Assembly (NCBI RefSeq): GCF_000473325.1
Contig: NZ_AXBI01000001.1
Location: 1-64,000, forward strand
DNA: 64,000 nt
Reading direction: 5' to 3'
Origin: Leisingera caerulea DSM 24564
GTDB lineage: Bacteria; Pseudomonadota; Alphaproteobacteria; Rhodobacterales; Rhodobacteraceae
The notes under the pieces are model-generated. The model saw nothing but the letters and a program-made list of their open reading frames with translations. It searched no databases and was not told the origin of the DNA. This document shows, piece by piece, positions 50,540-58,126 of this stretch. The position numbers were made by a program, and so were the translations under genes. Numbering within the stretch: position 1 is the first letter of the stretch; every line of letters begins with the position of its first letter.

Positions 50540-51019
50540 CTACTGGTGTGGGGCATTTGCCCTGCCAAGCGTCTGGTTTACATCGATGACGACGACAGCA
50601 TCAATATCTCCGTTGTCCCTCAGCAGCGGCGCTTTCTGTAGCATTTGCATACCAATCAGCGTTGCGCCAAGAAGTGTTTCGACAGGCAAGTGTTCCGCAT
50701 TTGGGTTAGGATCAAAGGTAAGCAAACCTGATCGGATGACCCTGTCATTTGTCATGTAGGCGACCTCGCACCCTGCAGTAACAAGGTCCTCCGGCGCAGG
50801 TTCCGGCGCCCCGCGTGAAATGCGGAGTTTGTGCCGCAGGAATCCGGCAAGCAGTTCAGGGTTCGCGGAACCTTTCAGATTCCCATGGCTCAGAAGGCGC
50901 TCGATGCCGACACGATCGGCAACGGTTAGGGCGAAGCGAAAGCCAACGGGCGCGCCTTCTGCCAATGATCGAACAAAAGCTCTGCTGTGCATGGGGTTGT
51001 GAGGCCAAGGCCTGAACAT
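50540..51019 (-). CDS. Divergent Rnk-like protein (GreA C-terminal-like domain), second copy
   Basis: A 159-aa protein. It has a helical first part (FRFALTVADRVGIERLLSHG) and a beta domain (CEVAYMTNDRVIRSGLLTFD and TLLGATLIGMQMLQKAPLLR, then DNGDIDAVVVIDV) clearly paralogous to the protein at 48280-48708. The canonical Rnk acidic and basic tip residues are not conserved, so it may bind a different partner or bind without the usual activity. GGGAGGAAG precedes the ATG. Leader copy B lies 57-150 bases upstream. Confidence 0.75.
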   Translation of the reverse strand: MFRPWPHNPMHSRAFVRSLAEGAPVGFRFALTVADRVGIERLLSHGNLKGSANPELLAGFLRHKLRISRGAPEPAPEDLVTAGCEVAYMTNDRVIRSGLLTFDPNPNAEHLPVETLLGATLIGMQMLQKAPLLRDNGDIDAVVVIDVNQTLGRANAPHQ

Positions 51020-51075
51020 GGTCTTCCTCCCGGAGCGTACGAGGGCTCCTTTGCTTGTCTCAAGGAATTGAGCAG

Positions 51076-51169
51076 CCCCGGGTGGTTGGATCTATGCCCG
51101 CACGCAAACCACCCGGGGATCCGGGCGGTTCAGTAGAAGAAATCGAAAATGATTCTCATGTAGCAACAT
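51076..51169 (-). ncRNA. Structured leader, copy B, upstream of divergent rnk-like gene
   Basis: On the minus strand ATGTTG, 11 bases, TCATTT (plus 51147-51169) is followed 13 bases later by CTGAACCGCC. Stem 1 pairs CCGCCCGG with CCGGGTGG (plus 51109-51128) and includes a G-U pair that exists only if the minus strand is the RNA. Stem 2 is a perfect 12-bp pairing of CCCCGGGTGGTT with AACCACCCGGGG (plus 51076-51087 and 51107-51118). The stems share bases and are mutually exclusive. The gene starts at 51019. Confidence 0.65.
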
Positions 51170-51373
51170 AGGAGGAGAATCAGACATACCCTCTGATCTG
51201 TCAACGGTCCTACCGCTCCGATATGCGCTTATCGCTTGGCGGTACGCCCCGGTGGTCCCTTGCCAGAAGGGATCACTAAATTGTCGCGTGCCAGTTGCAG
51301 CGGTTTTGGCAGGTTGCCCCGAATGCGTCCTCCTGACTGCGGCCAAAACGCGGTCAGTGAAGGATGAAGGGCG

Positions 51374-52267
51374 CTACGTGTCGCCGGATGACGCGGCCGG
51401 GATCACCTCTATCCGGCGATAGGGGGCGATGGTTCCGGCATTGCGCAGCGCCTCGTCCACAAGAGTGAAAACCTCGTCGCGGCAGTCGATATCGCGGTCG
51501 AACCGTGACAGCCAATAGCGTAGCGCGTAGGTAATACCACCTTCTTCGTAAGCCAGAACACGCACGTCCGGCGCAGGATCCAATTGGATAAGTTTCGCAC
51601 CCCTCAGGGCTTCCAGCATCACCTCACGCGCACGGTCGATTGGCATGCTATGATCCAGCACGATGTTGACCTGGGCGCGGTATTCCGGCTTGGGCGCAGA
51701 GTAGTTGGTAATGCGCTGCCGTGCGATCTGGCTGTTGGGCAGGATCATATAGGTGCGGTCACGGGTCAAAAGGCGCGTGGTGCGCCAGCCGATCTCGATC
51801 ACCTTGCCGCGCGCTAGCCCGTCGATATCGATCCAGTCGCCGATACGGAACGGCCCTTCGACACCAAGGGCAATTCCCGACAGCGTGTCGGCCACGACGT
51901 TGCGGATCGCAAACCCAAGCAGCGCCAGTACCAGACCGGAGCCTGCAAGCGCGCCGAACGCACCTTGCCCCATGAACAGCGACACCGTTGCGGCAAAAGC
52001 AATCAGAAACAGCAGTGCCGCAATTATATCTTTGAGCAGCCGCGGGTAGGGCCGCCGCCGCACTGCCGCCTGATCAAGCGCTAGGGACGTGATCCGGCTA
52101 ACGAGCCACGCCGCTGCAAAATAAGCCAGCGCAGTGACAGCGGGCAAAAGGGTTTCGCTATCGTTAAAAAATCCGGCCGGCCACGATGGCGACAGGAGCA
52201 GCCCAAAGCAAATTAGCGTCAACAGGGTCGGCCACAGAAGCCGGCGGATATGCTGCTTCACGCTCAT
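51374..52267 (-). CDS. Small-conductance mechanosensitive channel, MscS family
   Basis: A 297-aa membrane protein with about four hydrophobic segments, the pore-lining helix near residues 105-130 (AFGALAGSGLVLALLGFAIR then NVVADTLSGIALGVEGPFRI) and the cytoplasmic beta domain (GDWIDIDGLARGKVIEIGWR, TYMILPNSQIARQRITNYS). It opens under membrane tension to release solutes after osmotic downshock. It is single, with a TTACGCAA-type palindrome about 50 bases upstream. It stands between two Rnk-family genes in the stress cluster. Confidence 0.88.
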   Translation of the reverse strand: MSVKQHIRRLLWPTLLTLICFGLLLSPSWPAGFFNDSETLLPAVTALAYFAAAWLVSRITSLALDQAAVRRRPYPRLLKDIIAALLFLIAFAATVSLFMGQGAFGALAGSGLVLALLGFAIRNVVADTLSGIALGVEGPFRIGDWIDIDGLARGKVIEIGWRTTRLLTRDRTYMILPNSQIARQRITNYSAPKPEYRAQVNIVLDHSMPIDRAREVMLEALRGAKLIQLDPAPDVRVLAYEEGGITYALRYWLSRFDRDIDCRDEVFTLVDEALRNAGTIAPYRRIEVIPAASSGDT

Positions 52268-52316
52268 GACCGGACCCCGCGCCCTGCAGCTGTTCGCGGC
52301 AGGGTTTCATTATAGT

Positions 52317-52333
52317 TTACGCAAATTGCGCAA
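52317..52333. promoter_or_regulatory. Near-perfect palindrome upstream of the MscS gene
   Basis: TTACGCAA-A-TTGCGCAA is symmetric except for one position pair and lies 50-66 bases upstream of the channel start. It looks like a dimeric regulator site. It does not match the FNR consensus (TTGAT-N4-ATCAA), and the regulator is unknown. Confidence 0.4.
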
Positions 52334-52509
52334 TAGCCGACGCAGGCCATTTCGCGGACTCCAAAGAAACAGTTGATGGATGGCATTGATGCCTGTTGAT
52401 TGCATGTCACCCGGATGGCGGCCTGCAGACCACATCAGGTCAGCTTGGCCCTCCAGGAGAGCTGCGGCATGGCGTAACGCCTCGCCATGCTTCAAAAAAC
52501 ACCGAAGCG

Positions 52510-52950
52510 TTACTGGCTATCGGGGTCAGACGTATCTTCCACACGGATCACCGTCAGCATCCGGCGCTGGCGATTACGTGTGTCCCAGTGAAAAGCAGCG
52601 CCTTCGGACAGTCCCAGCAGCGCGACACCGACCGGTGTCATCACCGAAACCCGCTGACGCGCGATATCAGCCTCCTCAGGATAGACAAGTGTGACGGTTC
52701 TCTCCTGGCCGGTCGCCTCGTCTCTGAAAACGACGCGGCTGCCGATCCCGATCACATCCCCGGGCATCCGCTCAGGCGGAAGGATCCGGGCGCGGCTCAG
52801 TTCGTCCAGAAGACGATCGGCAAGCGCCGGATTGCGGCTGAACGCGCCTTCAGCAAGCGCCTCGATGTGGGAAAGCTCGTCAGCATTTATTATGATATGC
52901 GGCTGATCAGTATGGGACGTGCTGGGTGCCTTGGTCATAGCGGTAGACAT
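52510..52950 (-). CDS. rnk: Rnk-type nucleoside diphosphate kinase regulator, second canonical copy
   Basis: A 146-aa Rnk-family protein. The N-terminal hairpin is ADELSHIEALAEGAFSRNPA and the GreA-like domain contains RVVFRDEATGQERTVTLVYP, EEADIARQRVSVMTPVGVAL and LGLSEGAAFHW. It is close in sequence to the copy at 47773-48192 (shared EEADI, MTPVGVAL, GLSEGA). AAGGA lies 8 bases before the ATG. Its leader (copy C) begins about 290 bases upstream, an unusually long 5' region. Confidence 0.87.
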   Translation of the reverse strand: MSTAMTKAPSTSHTDQPHIIINADELSHIEALAEGAFSRNPALADRLLDELSRARILPPERMPGDVIGIGSRVVFRDEATGQERTVTLVYPEEADIARQRVSVMTPVGVALLGLSEGAAFHWDTRNRQRRMLTVIRVEDTSDPDSQ

Positions 52951-53169
52951 GGGTCTGATCCTTTGTTGATGGCCGGAGAGAAAAAGGGGCGGGGCGCTGC
53001 AGGGCGTTCCGTCAGGAGCGGTTCGGCTTCTGTCTGCCTGCGTCGGGCAAGGTGGAAAATGGGATGAGATGTGCCTGCGGCGGTAGCGATACTTCGGCTG
53101 CCATGACTATAGATCATAGCATCTCCGCCGACGGCGATGCGTCAGTTACCGTTCAGGAATTTGAGGAGC

Positions 53170-53264
53170 CCCGGGGGGAATTAAAGGCGCAGTCGCGCCT
53201 ATGCCGCCCCGGGAAACGGGCGGTTCAGGAACACAAGCCGTATATGATCTCGGTGAACCAACAT
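53170..53264 (-). ncRNA. Structured leader, copy C, upstream of the second rnk
   Basis: On the minus strand ATGTTG, 11 bases, TCATAT (plus 53242-53264) is followed 13 bases later by CTGAACCGCC. Stem 1 pairs CCGCCC with GGGCGG (plus 53204-53223). Stem 2 pairs CCCGGGG with CCCCGGG (plus 53207-53213 and 53170-53176) and encloses a small GGCGC-GACT-GCGCC hairpin. The two large stems are mutually exclusive. The following gene starts at 52950. Confidence 0.62.
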
Positions 53265-53412
53265 GCTGGTGAATTAGGTACGGTATGTAAATTAGTCAAT
53301 CCCGGGCGGTTGCTTTGCGCTGGAACGGGCCGGAAAGCGCTGCTTCAGGCCAAAAGGTCGCACCCGATGCCTCCGGCTTGAAAAGATCCTTCAGTGTGGC
53401 AACATCAGAACC

Positions 53413-53522
53413 ATGTTGTTGTTCAGCCTTCATACGAGGTTTCTGCGCTTCGCAGGAAATCTACTGAACCGCCGGTAACCCCGGGCGGGGTGGCTCTTCG
53501 CGCCTATCCACGCTTCGGGGTT
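53413..53522 (+). ncRNA. Structured leader, copy D, upstream of the DUF1127 gene
   Basis: On the plus strand ATGTTG (53413-53418), 11 bases, TCATAC (53430-53435) precede a small extra hairpin (CTGCG-CTT-CGCAG) and then CTGAACCGCC at 53464. Stem 1 pairs CCGCC with GGCGG (53469-53488). Stem 2 pairs AACCCCG with CGGGGTT (53477-53483 and 53516-53522), extended by GTGG/CCAC. It faces the opposite way to copies A-C and leads to the gene at 53661. Confidence 0.6.
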
Positions 53523-53660
53523 TATATCTGTCTCTCACGACAAAACTAACGGCACCTGCCTTTGCGTCTCCGGATCTATCCTCAGTGGTTTGTCAGCCGA
53601 GGGGTACTGCCATGCCGGGGTCCAGGTTGCGATCTCAACACCTCCGAGCGGGAGAACGAC

Positions 53661-54077
53661 ATGTTGTATCCATATTTTTCACATCGAAACTACACTGCAC
53701 CCCCCGTGCCTTATGTTCATGCGCAGCTGAAGCGGCGGGCTAAAGCTGGCGGCGATGCCATTCGAAGAATGCTGCGCGCCGCGGTACGGCATTGGAGGCG
53801 CAGCAGCATGATTGATGCGCTCCAATCTATGGACGACCGGCTTCTGCGTGATATTGGCGTTTATCGCGGTGAGATTCAGAACTTGGTCGCAGAATTTGAC
53901 GACCGTGAACTGGGTCTGAAGCCAGTCGGGCCGGGCAACGACCGGTCGAAGGACGCTAAAATCGTGTATCTGCAGACGGCGTGCATACGCGAGCCTGCCC
54001 GCCACCGGCGCTGGTGGCGCGTAGGCTCGCGCAATCACAAGTGTCCAATACTGTCCATGAAAGGGATACACCGATGA
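53661..54077 (+). CDS. DUF1127 domain protein (YjiS-like)
   Basis: A 138-aa basic protein with a central DUF1127 motif (WRRSSMIDALQSMDDRLLRD then IGVYRGEIQNLV, residues about 49-80) and a long basic C-terminal tail. Small DUF1127 proteins in alphaproteobacteria are RNA-binding or stress-related; in Rhodobacter one is linked to small regulatory RNAs. GGGAGAAC lies before the ATG at 53661. The stop overlaps the next small gene by four bases. Leader D lies about 140-250 bases upstream. Confidence 0.8.
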   Translation: MLYPYFSHRNYTAPPVPYVHAQLKRRAKAGGDAIRRMLRAAVRHWRRSSMIDALQSMDDRLLRDIGVYRGEIQNLVAEFDDRELGLKPVGPGNDRSKDAKIVYLQTACIREPARHRRWWRVGSRNHKCPILSMKGIHR

Positions 54078-54274
54078 TGATCTGCAATGCCGACTTCGAG
54101 GAATTGTTTCCTGCACTGTTTCAAACCGAGCCTGTGCGTGCTGCATGCCCAAGGGCACAGGTGCCAAGTGCCGAGTGTATCGTCCGGTGGGACGATGACG
54201 GCGGACGGCAGGCGACTTCTGTCTGCGGCGCGGAGCTGCAGGCGGCGACGGCCCGCAAACCAGTTTCGGTCTGA
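54074..54274 (+). CDS. Small hypothetical protein (66 aa) coupled to the DUF1127 gene
   Basis: A 66-aa protein, MMICNADFEELFPALFQTEP at the start, with three further Cys later (C25, C35, C51). Its ATG overlaps the stop of the DUF1127 gene (ATGATGA), suggesting translational coupling, and AGGGA lies 8-9 bases upstream. No family is recognised. It precedes the universal stress protein gene by about 160 bases. Confidence 0.5.
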   Translation: MMICNADFEELFPALFQTEPVRAACPRAQVPSAECIVRWDDDGGRQATSVCGAELQAATARKPVSV

Positions 54275-54435
54275 AAGGATCAGACAGACTCGGTGTTAAA
54301 GCCGTCACGAGGTTGGCCAAGGAGGCCCATGCGGCCGCCTTAGGCGGGATTATTGCTTCAGGGCAGATGTAAAAATCGGCATGCCACATCCGAAAGTGCC
54401 AATCGGCAGGCCAGATGTAGTCAGGAGAAAGGACC

Positions 54436-55404
54436 ATGATAGCGACACGAATCCTTGCGGCAGTGGAGCGGTTTCCGCAAGACGACGCCGTGTTGGTGCG
54501 CGGTTTTGAAATAGCAAACCGGCTTGGAGCAGTGCTGACCATCGTTCATGTGATGGAGCTGCCCGACCATGCAGTGGCCCGGGCGCTGGCCGATACTTTT
54601 CGTTGCCAGTCGGACTTCGCAGCCCGCGGCCGGATCGTAGCGGCATTGCGCCGGAACGGCATCGGCACGGCCGGCACTGAGATACGCATCGAAGCCGGAT
54701 CGCCCGCCCAGCGGCTTGTCGAGATCTGCGATGAGTTCGCACCTGAACTTGTCGTGATGCGGGCAAACCAAAAAACCCGGATCCTCGAAAAGCTGCTTGG
54801 TTCGACGACACAGGCAGTACTCGCTGCTGGCACTGTTCCGGTTCTGATTGTGAAACAGGCATCCGGTAAACCCTACGGCCGTGTCATTCTCGCGGTTGAC
54901 GGCCCTGACTATGTGCCAGATGTCTTGACTGTCGTGACAAGCCTGTTGCCCGATGCCGCGCTGGAACTGGTTCAGGCAGTCAAGGTTCCGCCTCAGCTTG
55001 AAGCGGCGATGCTGCGCGTCGGGTTGGCTCAGACAGAACTAACCGCCCACCGCGACGCTCTGGCCGACGAGGCCGAAAAACGCCTGGGCTCGCTCACGGC
55101 CGGGCTAAGGCACGGCTTAGAATGGCAGGTGCTTCGCGGCGACCCGGCGGAAGAACTCATTCGTGTGACGCAGAGCCCGGATACGGACCTGATCACGCTG
55201 GGGCCTAACCGGTCCAGTCTGATCCGGTGTGCGTTTACCGGCAGTGTCACGCAGCGATTGCTGCGCGATGCCGCCTGCGACGTGTTGATCTGCCGCCCGG
55301 CAGAGGCTCGCAGCCCGCGCGCGCTGACAACAGAACCGTCAACCCGGCCAGTCCACGGCCAACAATCCTTACCACTCTATCAAGGGGGCACCTATGACCA
55401 CTAA
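54436..55404 (+). CDS. Universal stress protein with two UspA domains
   Basis: A 322-aa protein with two tandem Usp domains (about 1-145 and 150-285). Each ends in the nucleotide-binding loop pattern: LLGSTTQAVLAAGTVPVLIV in the first and FTGSVTQRLLRDAACDVLIC in the second. Tandem Usp proteins are common in oxygen- or energy-stress regulons. AGGAGAAAGG precedes the ATG. The upstream 80 bases contain direct repeats of AATCGGCA(T/G)GCCA (54374-54386 and 54401-54413) and CAGATGTA (54364 and 54412). It overlaps the dps remnant by 11 bases. Confidence 0.9.
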   Translation: MIATRILAAVERFPQDDAVLVRGFEIANRLGAVLTIVHVMELPDHAVARALADTFRCQSDFAARGRIVAALRRNGIGTAGTEIRIEAGSPAQRLVEICDEFAPELVVMRANQKTRILEKLLGSTTQAVLAAGTVPVLIVKQASGKPYGRVILAVDGPDYVPDVLTVVTSLLPDAALELVQAVKVPPQLEAAMLRVGLAQTELTAHRDALADEAEKRLGSLTAGLRHGLEWQVLRGDPAEELIRVTQSPDTDLITLGPNRSSLIRCAFTGSVTQRLLRDAACDVLICRPAEARSPRALTTEPSTRPVHGQQSLPLYQGGTYDH

Positions 55405-55888
55405 ACTGAAACAAAACCCGTCAGCCGAACATGCCAAGGCTGATATTCCGAACACTGCGTCCGTAACGGAGGCGCTGTCCGAGGTCCTGGCGGAGACTTA
55501 CCGGCTGGTCCTGAAATCCCATACCTACCATTGGAATGTGACGGGCCCGCTGTTTTTCTAAATCCACGAGATGACCGAGACTCAATACACCGACATGTTC
55601 GCCGCGGCGGATGTGCTGGCCGAAAGGATAAGGGCGCTGGGTAAGCCCGCTTCGGTGAATCCGGCGGCACTGGTCGCAGGACCAGGCTGACAGGATCCCT
55701 ATGCGAAACTTTCAGCGAACGAAATGGTCAGGGATCTTCTGTCCGACCATGAAAGGCTGGCTCAGCACATGCGCGCCCTTGTCGAGACCGCAGAAGCCGC
55801 AAAAGATCCTGTGACAGCAGATCTCGCAACCGAACGCGCGGCATTTCACGAGAAAGCCGCCTGGATGCTCCGCGCCACGGCTGCGTAG
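55394..55888 (+). pseudogene. dps: dps-like gene with two in-frame stop codons
   Basis: Reading from ATG 55394 gives SVTEALSEVLAETYRLVLKS, HTYHWNVTGPLFF, then TAA (55559-55561). The same frame continues IHEMTETQYTDMFAAADVLA, then TGA (55688-55690), and QDPYAKL to AAFHEKAAWMLRATAA and a final TAG at 55886-55888. This is a full-length Dps/ferritin-like protein apart from the two stops. The ferroxidase residues HTYHWNV, D and E in the second segment are otherwise intact, so decay is recent or the stops are read through. The start overlaps the Usp gene. Confidence 0.88.
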
Positions 55889-56041
55889 ACGCACCCAGTT
55901 ACAGCGGATAGCAGCAGATCAGCCCTGGCCATGGCCGGGGCTTTTGCATCACACGGTTCCTGCAAGCGTCGATTTTCGCTATACAGAGACTTAAAAACGG
56001 CCTGAACCGTCAGAAGGAGAAAATAGATCCCGGACCGATCC

Positions 56042-57328
56042 ATGGCCCCTAACCTTCGCAGGCTGCTGGCCCCTGTAAAATCCCTCCTTGGCGGCACGGT
56101 CGCTTTCATGGCTGGGAACAGCCTGCTTGGCGTTGTGCTGCCGCTTCGCATGGAAGCGGCAGACTATCCGGTGGCATTAACCGGTATGATCATGGCGGCA
56201 TATTATCTGGGACTGGCCTTTGGAGGATTCAAAGCCAAACACGTCATCCTCCGGATCGGACATATCCGCGCCTTCTCGACTTTTGCGGCGCTGACCGCCG
56301 CAACGTGCCTTGCCTATGCGTTCTTCTTTAACCCGTTTGCATGGATAATTTTTCGGATTGTCAACGGCTTCTGTATCGCCGGGATGACAACCTCGATCGA
56401 GAGCTGGCTTAATGACCGCAGCAGCAACGAAACCCGCGGCCGCGTGCTTGGGTCTTACATGCTGACTTTCTACCTTGCGATTGCACTGGGCCAGACTTTA
56501 ATAAACGTCGCCCCGGTGAGCGGCGATGACCATCTGCTGATCGCTTCGGCCCTGATCGGGTTGTCGCTTATGCCCATAGCCCTCACGGGACTTGGTGAAC
56601 CAAACCTCGGCGAGCTTCGCGTTCTGGGCGTGAAAAAGCTATACGAGGCGTCACGGGTTGGCGTGGTTGGCGCGGGTGTCGCCGGAATGCTTGTTGGCTC
56701 ATTCTATGCGATGGGTGTCGTCTTTGCCCGCCAAATCGGCATGAGCGTGACGGAAGCTGCCCTGTTCATGAGTGTCGTTGTGCTTGGGGGGCTTGGCTTT
56801 CAGATGCCCGTCGGCATTCTGGCTGACAAGTTTGATCGTCGTATTGTCATGTCCTGTATGCTGATCGGCGTCGGAGCGTCATGGGGGCTATTGTCGGGTT
56901 CGATTGCAAATGGGGTACCATTGGCCGTCTTGATGGTCATGGCATTGGCGTTTGGCGGCGCAATCAGCAGCGTCTATCCGCTATGCGTTGCGCAAACTTT
57001 CGATCGGCTGGACCGGAAATATTATGTCGCGGCATCTGGGCGTCTGTTGATGGTTTATTCCATCGGAGCGACAATCGGCCCGCTGTTCGCATCGGCGCTC
57101 ATGGCGGTTTACGGCCCTTCTTCGTTCTTCCTGTTCGAATCCGCCATCGCGATAGCGTACGCGATTTTTGTCCTTTTCAGCGTCAAGGCGGGGCCCGAAT
57201 TGCCCGCCGATGGACGAGAGAAGTTTGTGCCGCTTCCTGATATATCGCCAGTTGCCATGGGGTTGGATCCGCGCACGGAACCGGAGCTATCGACGCCTGA
57301 CAGTCAGGCAAATGATACAGTTGGCTAA
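56042..57328 (+). CDS. MFS transporter, YcaD-like
   Basis: A 428-aa major facilitator protein with 12 hydrophobic helices. The first loop region has GLAFGGFKAKHVILRIGHIR, the motif region has FCIAGMTTSIESWLNDRSSN, and the second-half motif is GILADKFDRRIVMS. The SIESWLND segment is typical of the YcaD group. Its substrate is unknown. The nearest good ribosome binding site (GGAG) is about 23 bases upstream, so translation start and level are uncertain. It ends in the stress cluster before a convergent gene. Confidence 0.82.
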   Translation: MAPNLRRLLAPVKSLLGGTVAFMAGNSLLGVVLPLRMEAADYPVALTGMIMAAYYLGLAFGGFKAKHVILRIGHIRAFSTFAALTAATCLAYAFFFNPFAWIIFRIVNGFCIAGMTTSIESWLNDRSSNETRGRVLGSYMLTFYLAIALGQTLINVAPVSGDDHLLIASALIGLSLMPIALTGLGEPNLGELRVLGVKKLYEASRVGVVGAGVAGMLVGSFYAMGVVFARQIGMSVTEAALFMSVVVLGGLGFQMPVGILADKFDRRIVMSCMLIGVGASWGLLSGSIANGVPLAVLMVMALAFGGAISSVYPLCVAQTFDRLDRKYYVAASGRLLMVYSIGATIGPLFASALMAVYGPSSFFLFESAIAIAYAIFVLFSVKAGPELPADGREKFVPLPDISPVAMGLDPRTEPELSTPDSQANDTVG

Positions 57329-57363
57329 TACCGTCCCCCAGTGATTTCTAAGCCTGCTCCAAC

Positions 57364-57389
57364 TTTCCCGCCGCTGCGATGGCGGGAAA
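57364..57389. terminator. Hairpin between convergent MFS and folate cyclo-ligase genes
   Basis: TTTCCCGCC pairs perfectly with GGCGGGAAA around an eight-base loop in the 105-base gap between convergent genes. There is no long T-run on either side, so it is a weak or bidirectional terminator at best. Confidence 0.5.
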
Positions 57390-57433
57390 ACGTGAACCAA
57401 AGTTCAGAACCGCTGTGGCTATGAAAAGACATC

Positions 57434-58126
57434 TTAGTACCCCAGCCGCTCGCCAGATTCAGTCAAAACGACATCCAGCGGAATGTCATGCGGCTGCGGA
57501 TGGATTGTCTGAAGCTCCGCGCTGTCCAGCCCGATGCCGATGGCAAAGGGGCGCGGCGCCAGGGCCGCCAGGGTGCGGTCGAAATAGCCGCCGCCATAGC
57601 CCAGCCGGTAGCCGCCGGGCGCCCAGCCCACCAGCGGAGCAAGGACGATGCCGGGGGTCAGCGCCGGCGCTTCGGGCGGCGGAACCGGGATGTTCCAGTC
57701 GCCGCGCACCAACCGGGTTTCCGGCGTCCACAGGCGGAACACCAGCGGCGCGGCCTTGGTCTCGACAATGGGCAGGGCAATCGTGGCGCCCCCGGCGTGC
57801 AGCTCCGCCATCAGCGGGCGCAGATTGGGTTCGCCCTTGATCGGCCAGTAGAAGGAGATGACGTGCCCGTCCGCGCCGCCGAACCGGGACCGGAGCAGCT
57901 GCCGCAAATGCCCGGACAGCGCGTCCCCGGCCGCCTGGCGTTCGGCAACCGTCAGGGCGAGCCGTTCCGCGCGCAGCCGGCTGCGTTCGGACTTGCGCCA
58001 GCGGGCAATGTCCGCGGCGTGCCGGGCGGCGGCGGCCTGGGGATCGTAAAGGCCAGTTTCCTCCGCCATGCAGGGCGAAGAAGCGTAGCCCTTGGCGGCG
58101 GGCGGGGTGCTGGGGGGCTTGCTCAT
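57434..58126 (-). CDS. 5-Formyltetrahydrofolate cyclo-ligase family protein
   Basis: A 230-aa protein with the family core: ISFYWPIKGEPNLRPLMAEL, LPIVETKAAPLVFRLW, and PGGYRLGYGGGYFDRTLAAL (the ATP/folate-binding loop). It converts 5-formyltetrahydrofolate to 5,10-methenyltetrahydrofolate. It is about 30 residues longer than usual because of an N-terminal extension. The ATG at 58126 overlaps the stop of the upstream flavin oxidoreductase (ATGA), so the two are one operon. Confidence 0.87.
   Translation of the reverse strand: MSKPPSTPPAAKGYASSPCMAEETGLYDPQAAAARHAADIARWRKSERSRLRAERLALTVAERQAAGDALSGHLRQLLRSRFGGADGHVISFYWPIKGEPNLRPLMAELHAGGATIALPIVETKAAPLVFRLWTPETRLVRGDWNIPVPPPEAPALTPGIVLAPLVGWAPGGYRLGYGGGYFDRTLAALAPRPFAIGIGLDSAELQTIHPQPHDIPLDVVLTESGERLGY

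Noticed and set aside
48784-53522. CRISPR-like or REP repeat interpretation of the four GC-rich hairpin elements
   Set aside because: The copies are kilobases apart, occur in both orientations matched to the downstream gene, differ in loop and second-stem sequence, and carry an upstream box. That fits leaders better than repeats.
55559-55690. Selenocysteine readthrough as an explanation for the TGA in dps
   Set aside because: A TAA stop occurs earlier in the same frame, the residue expected at the TGA is not a known selenocysteine site, and no SECIS-like hairpin directly follows.
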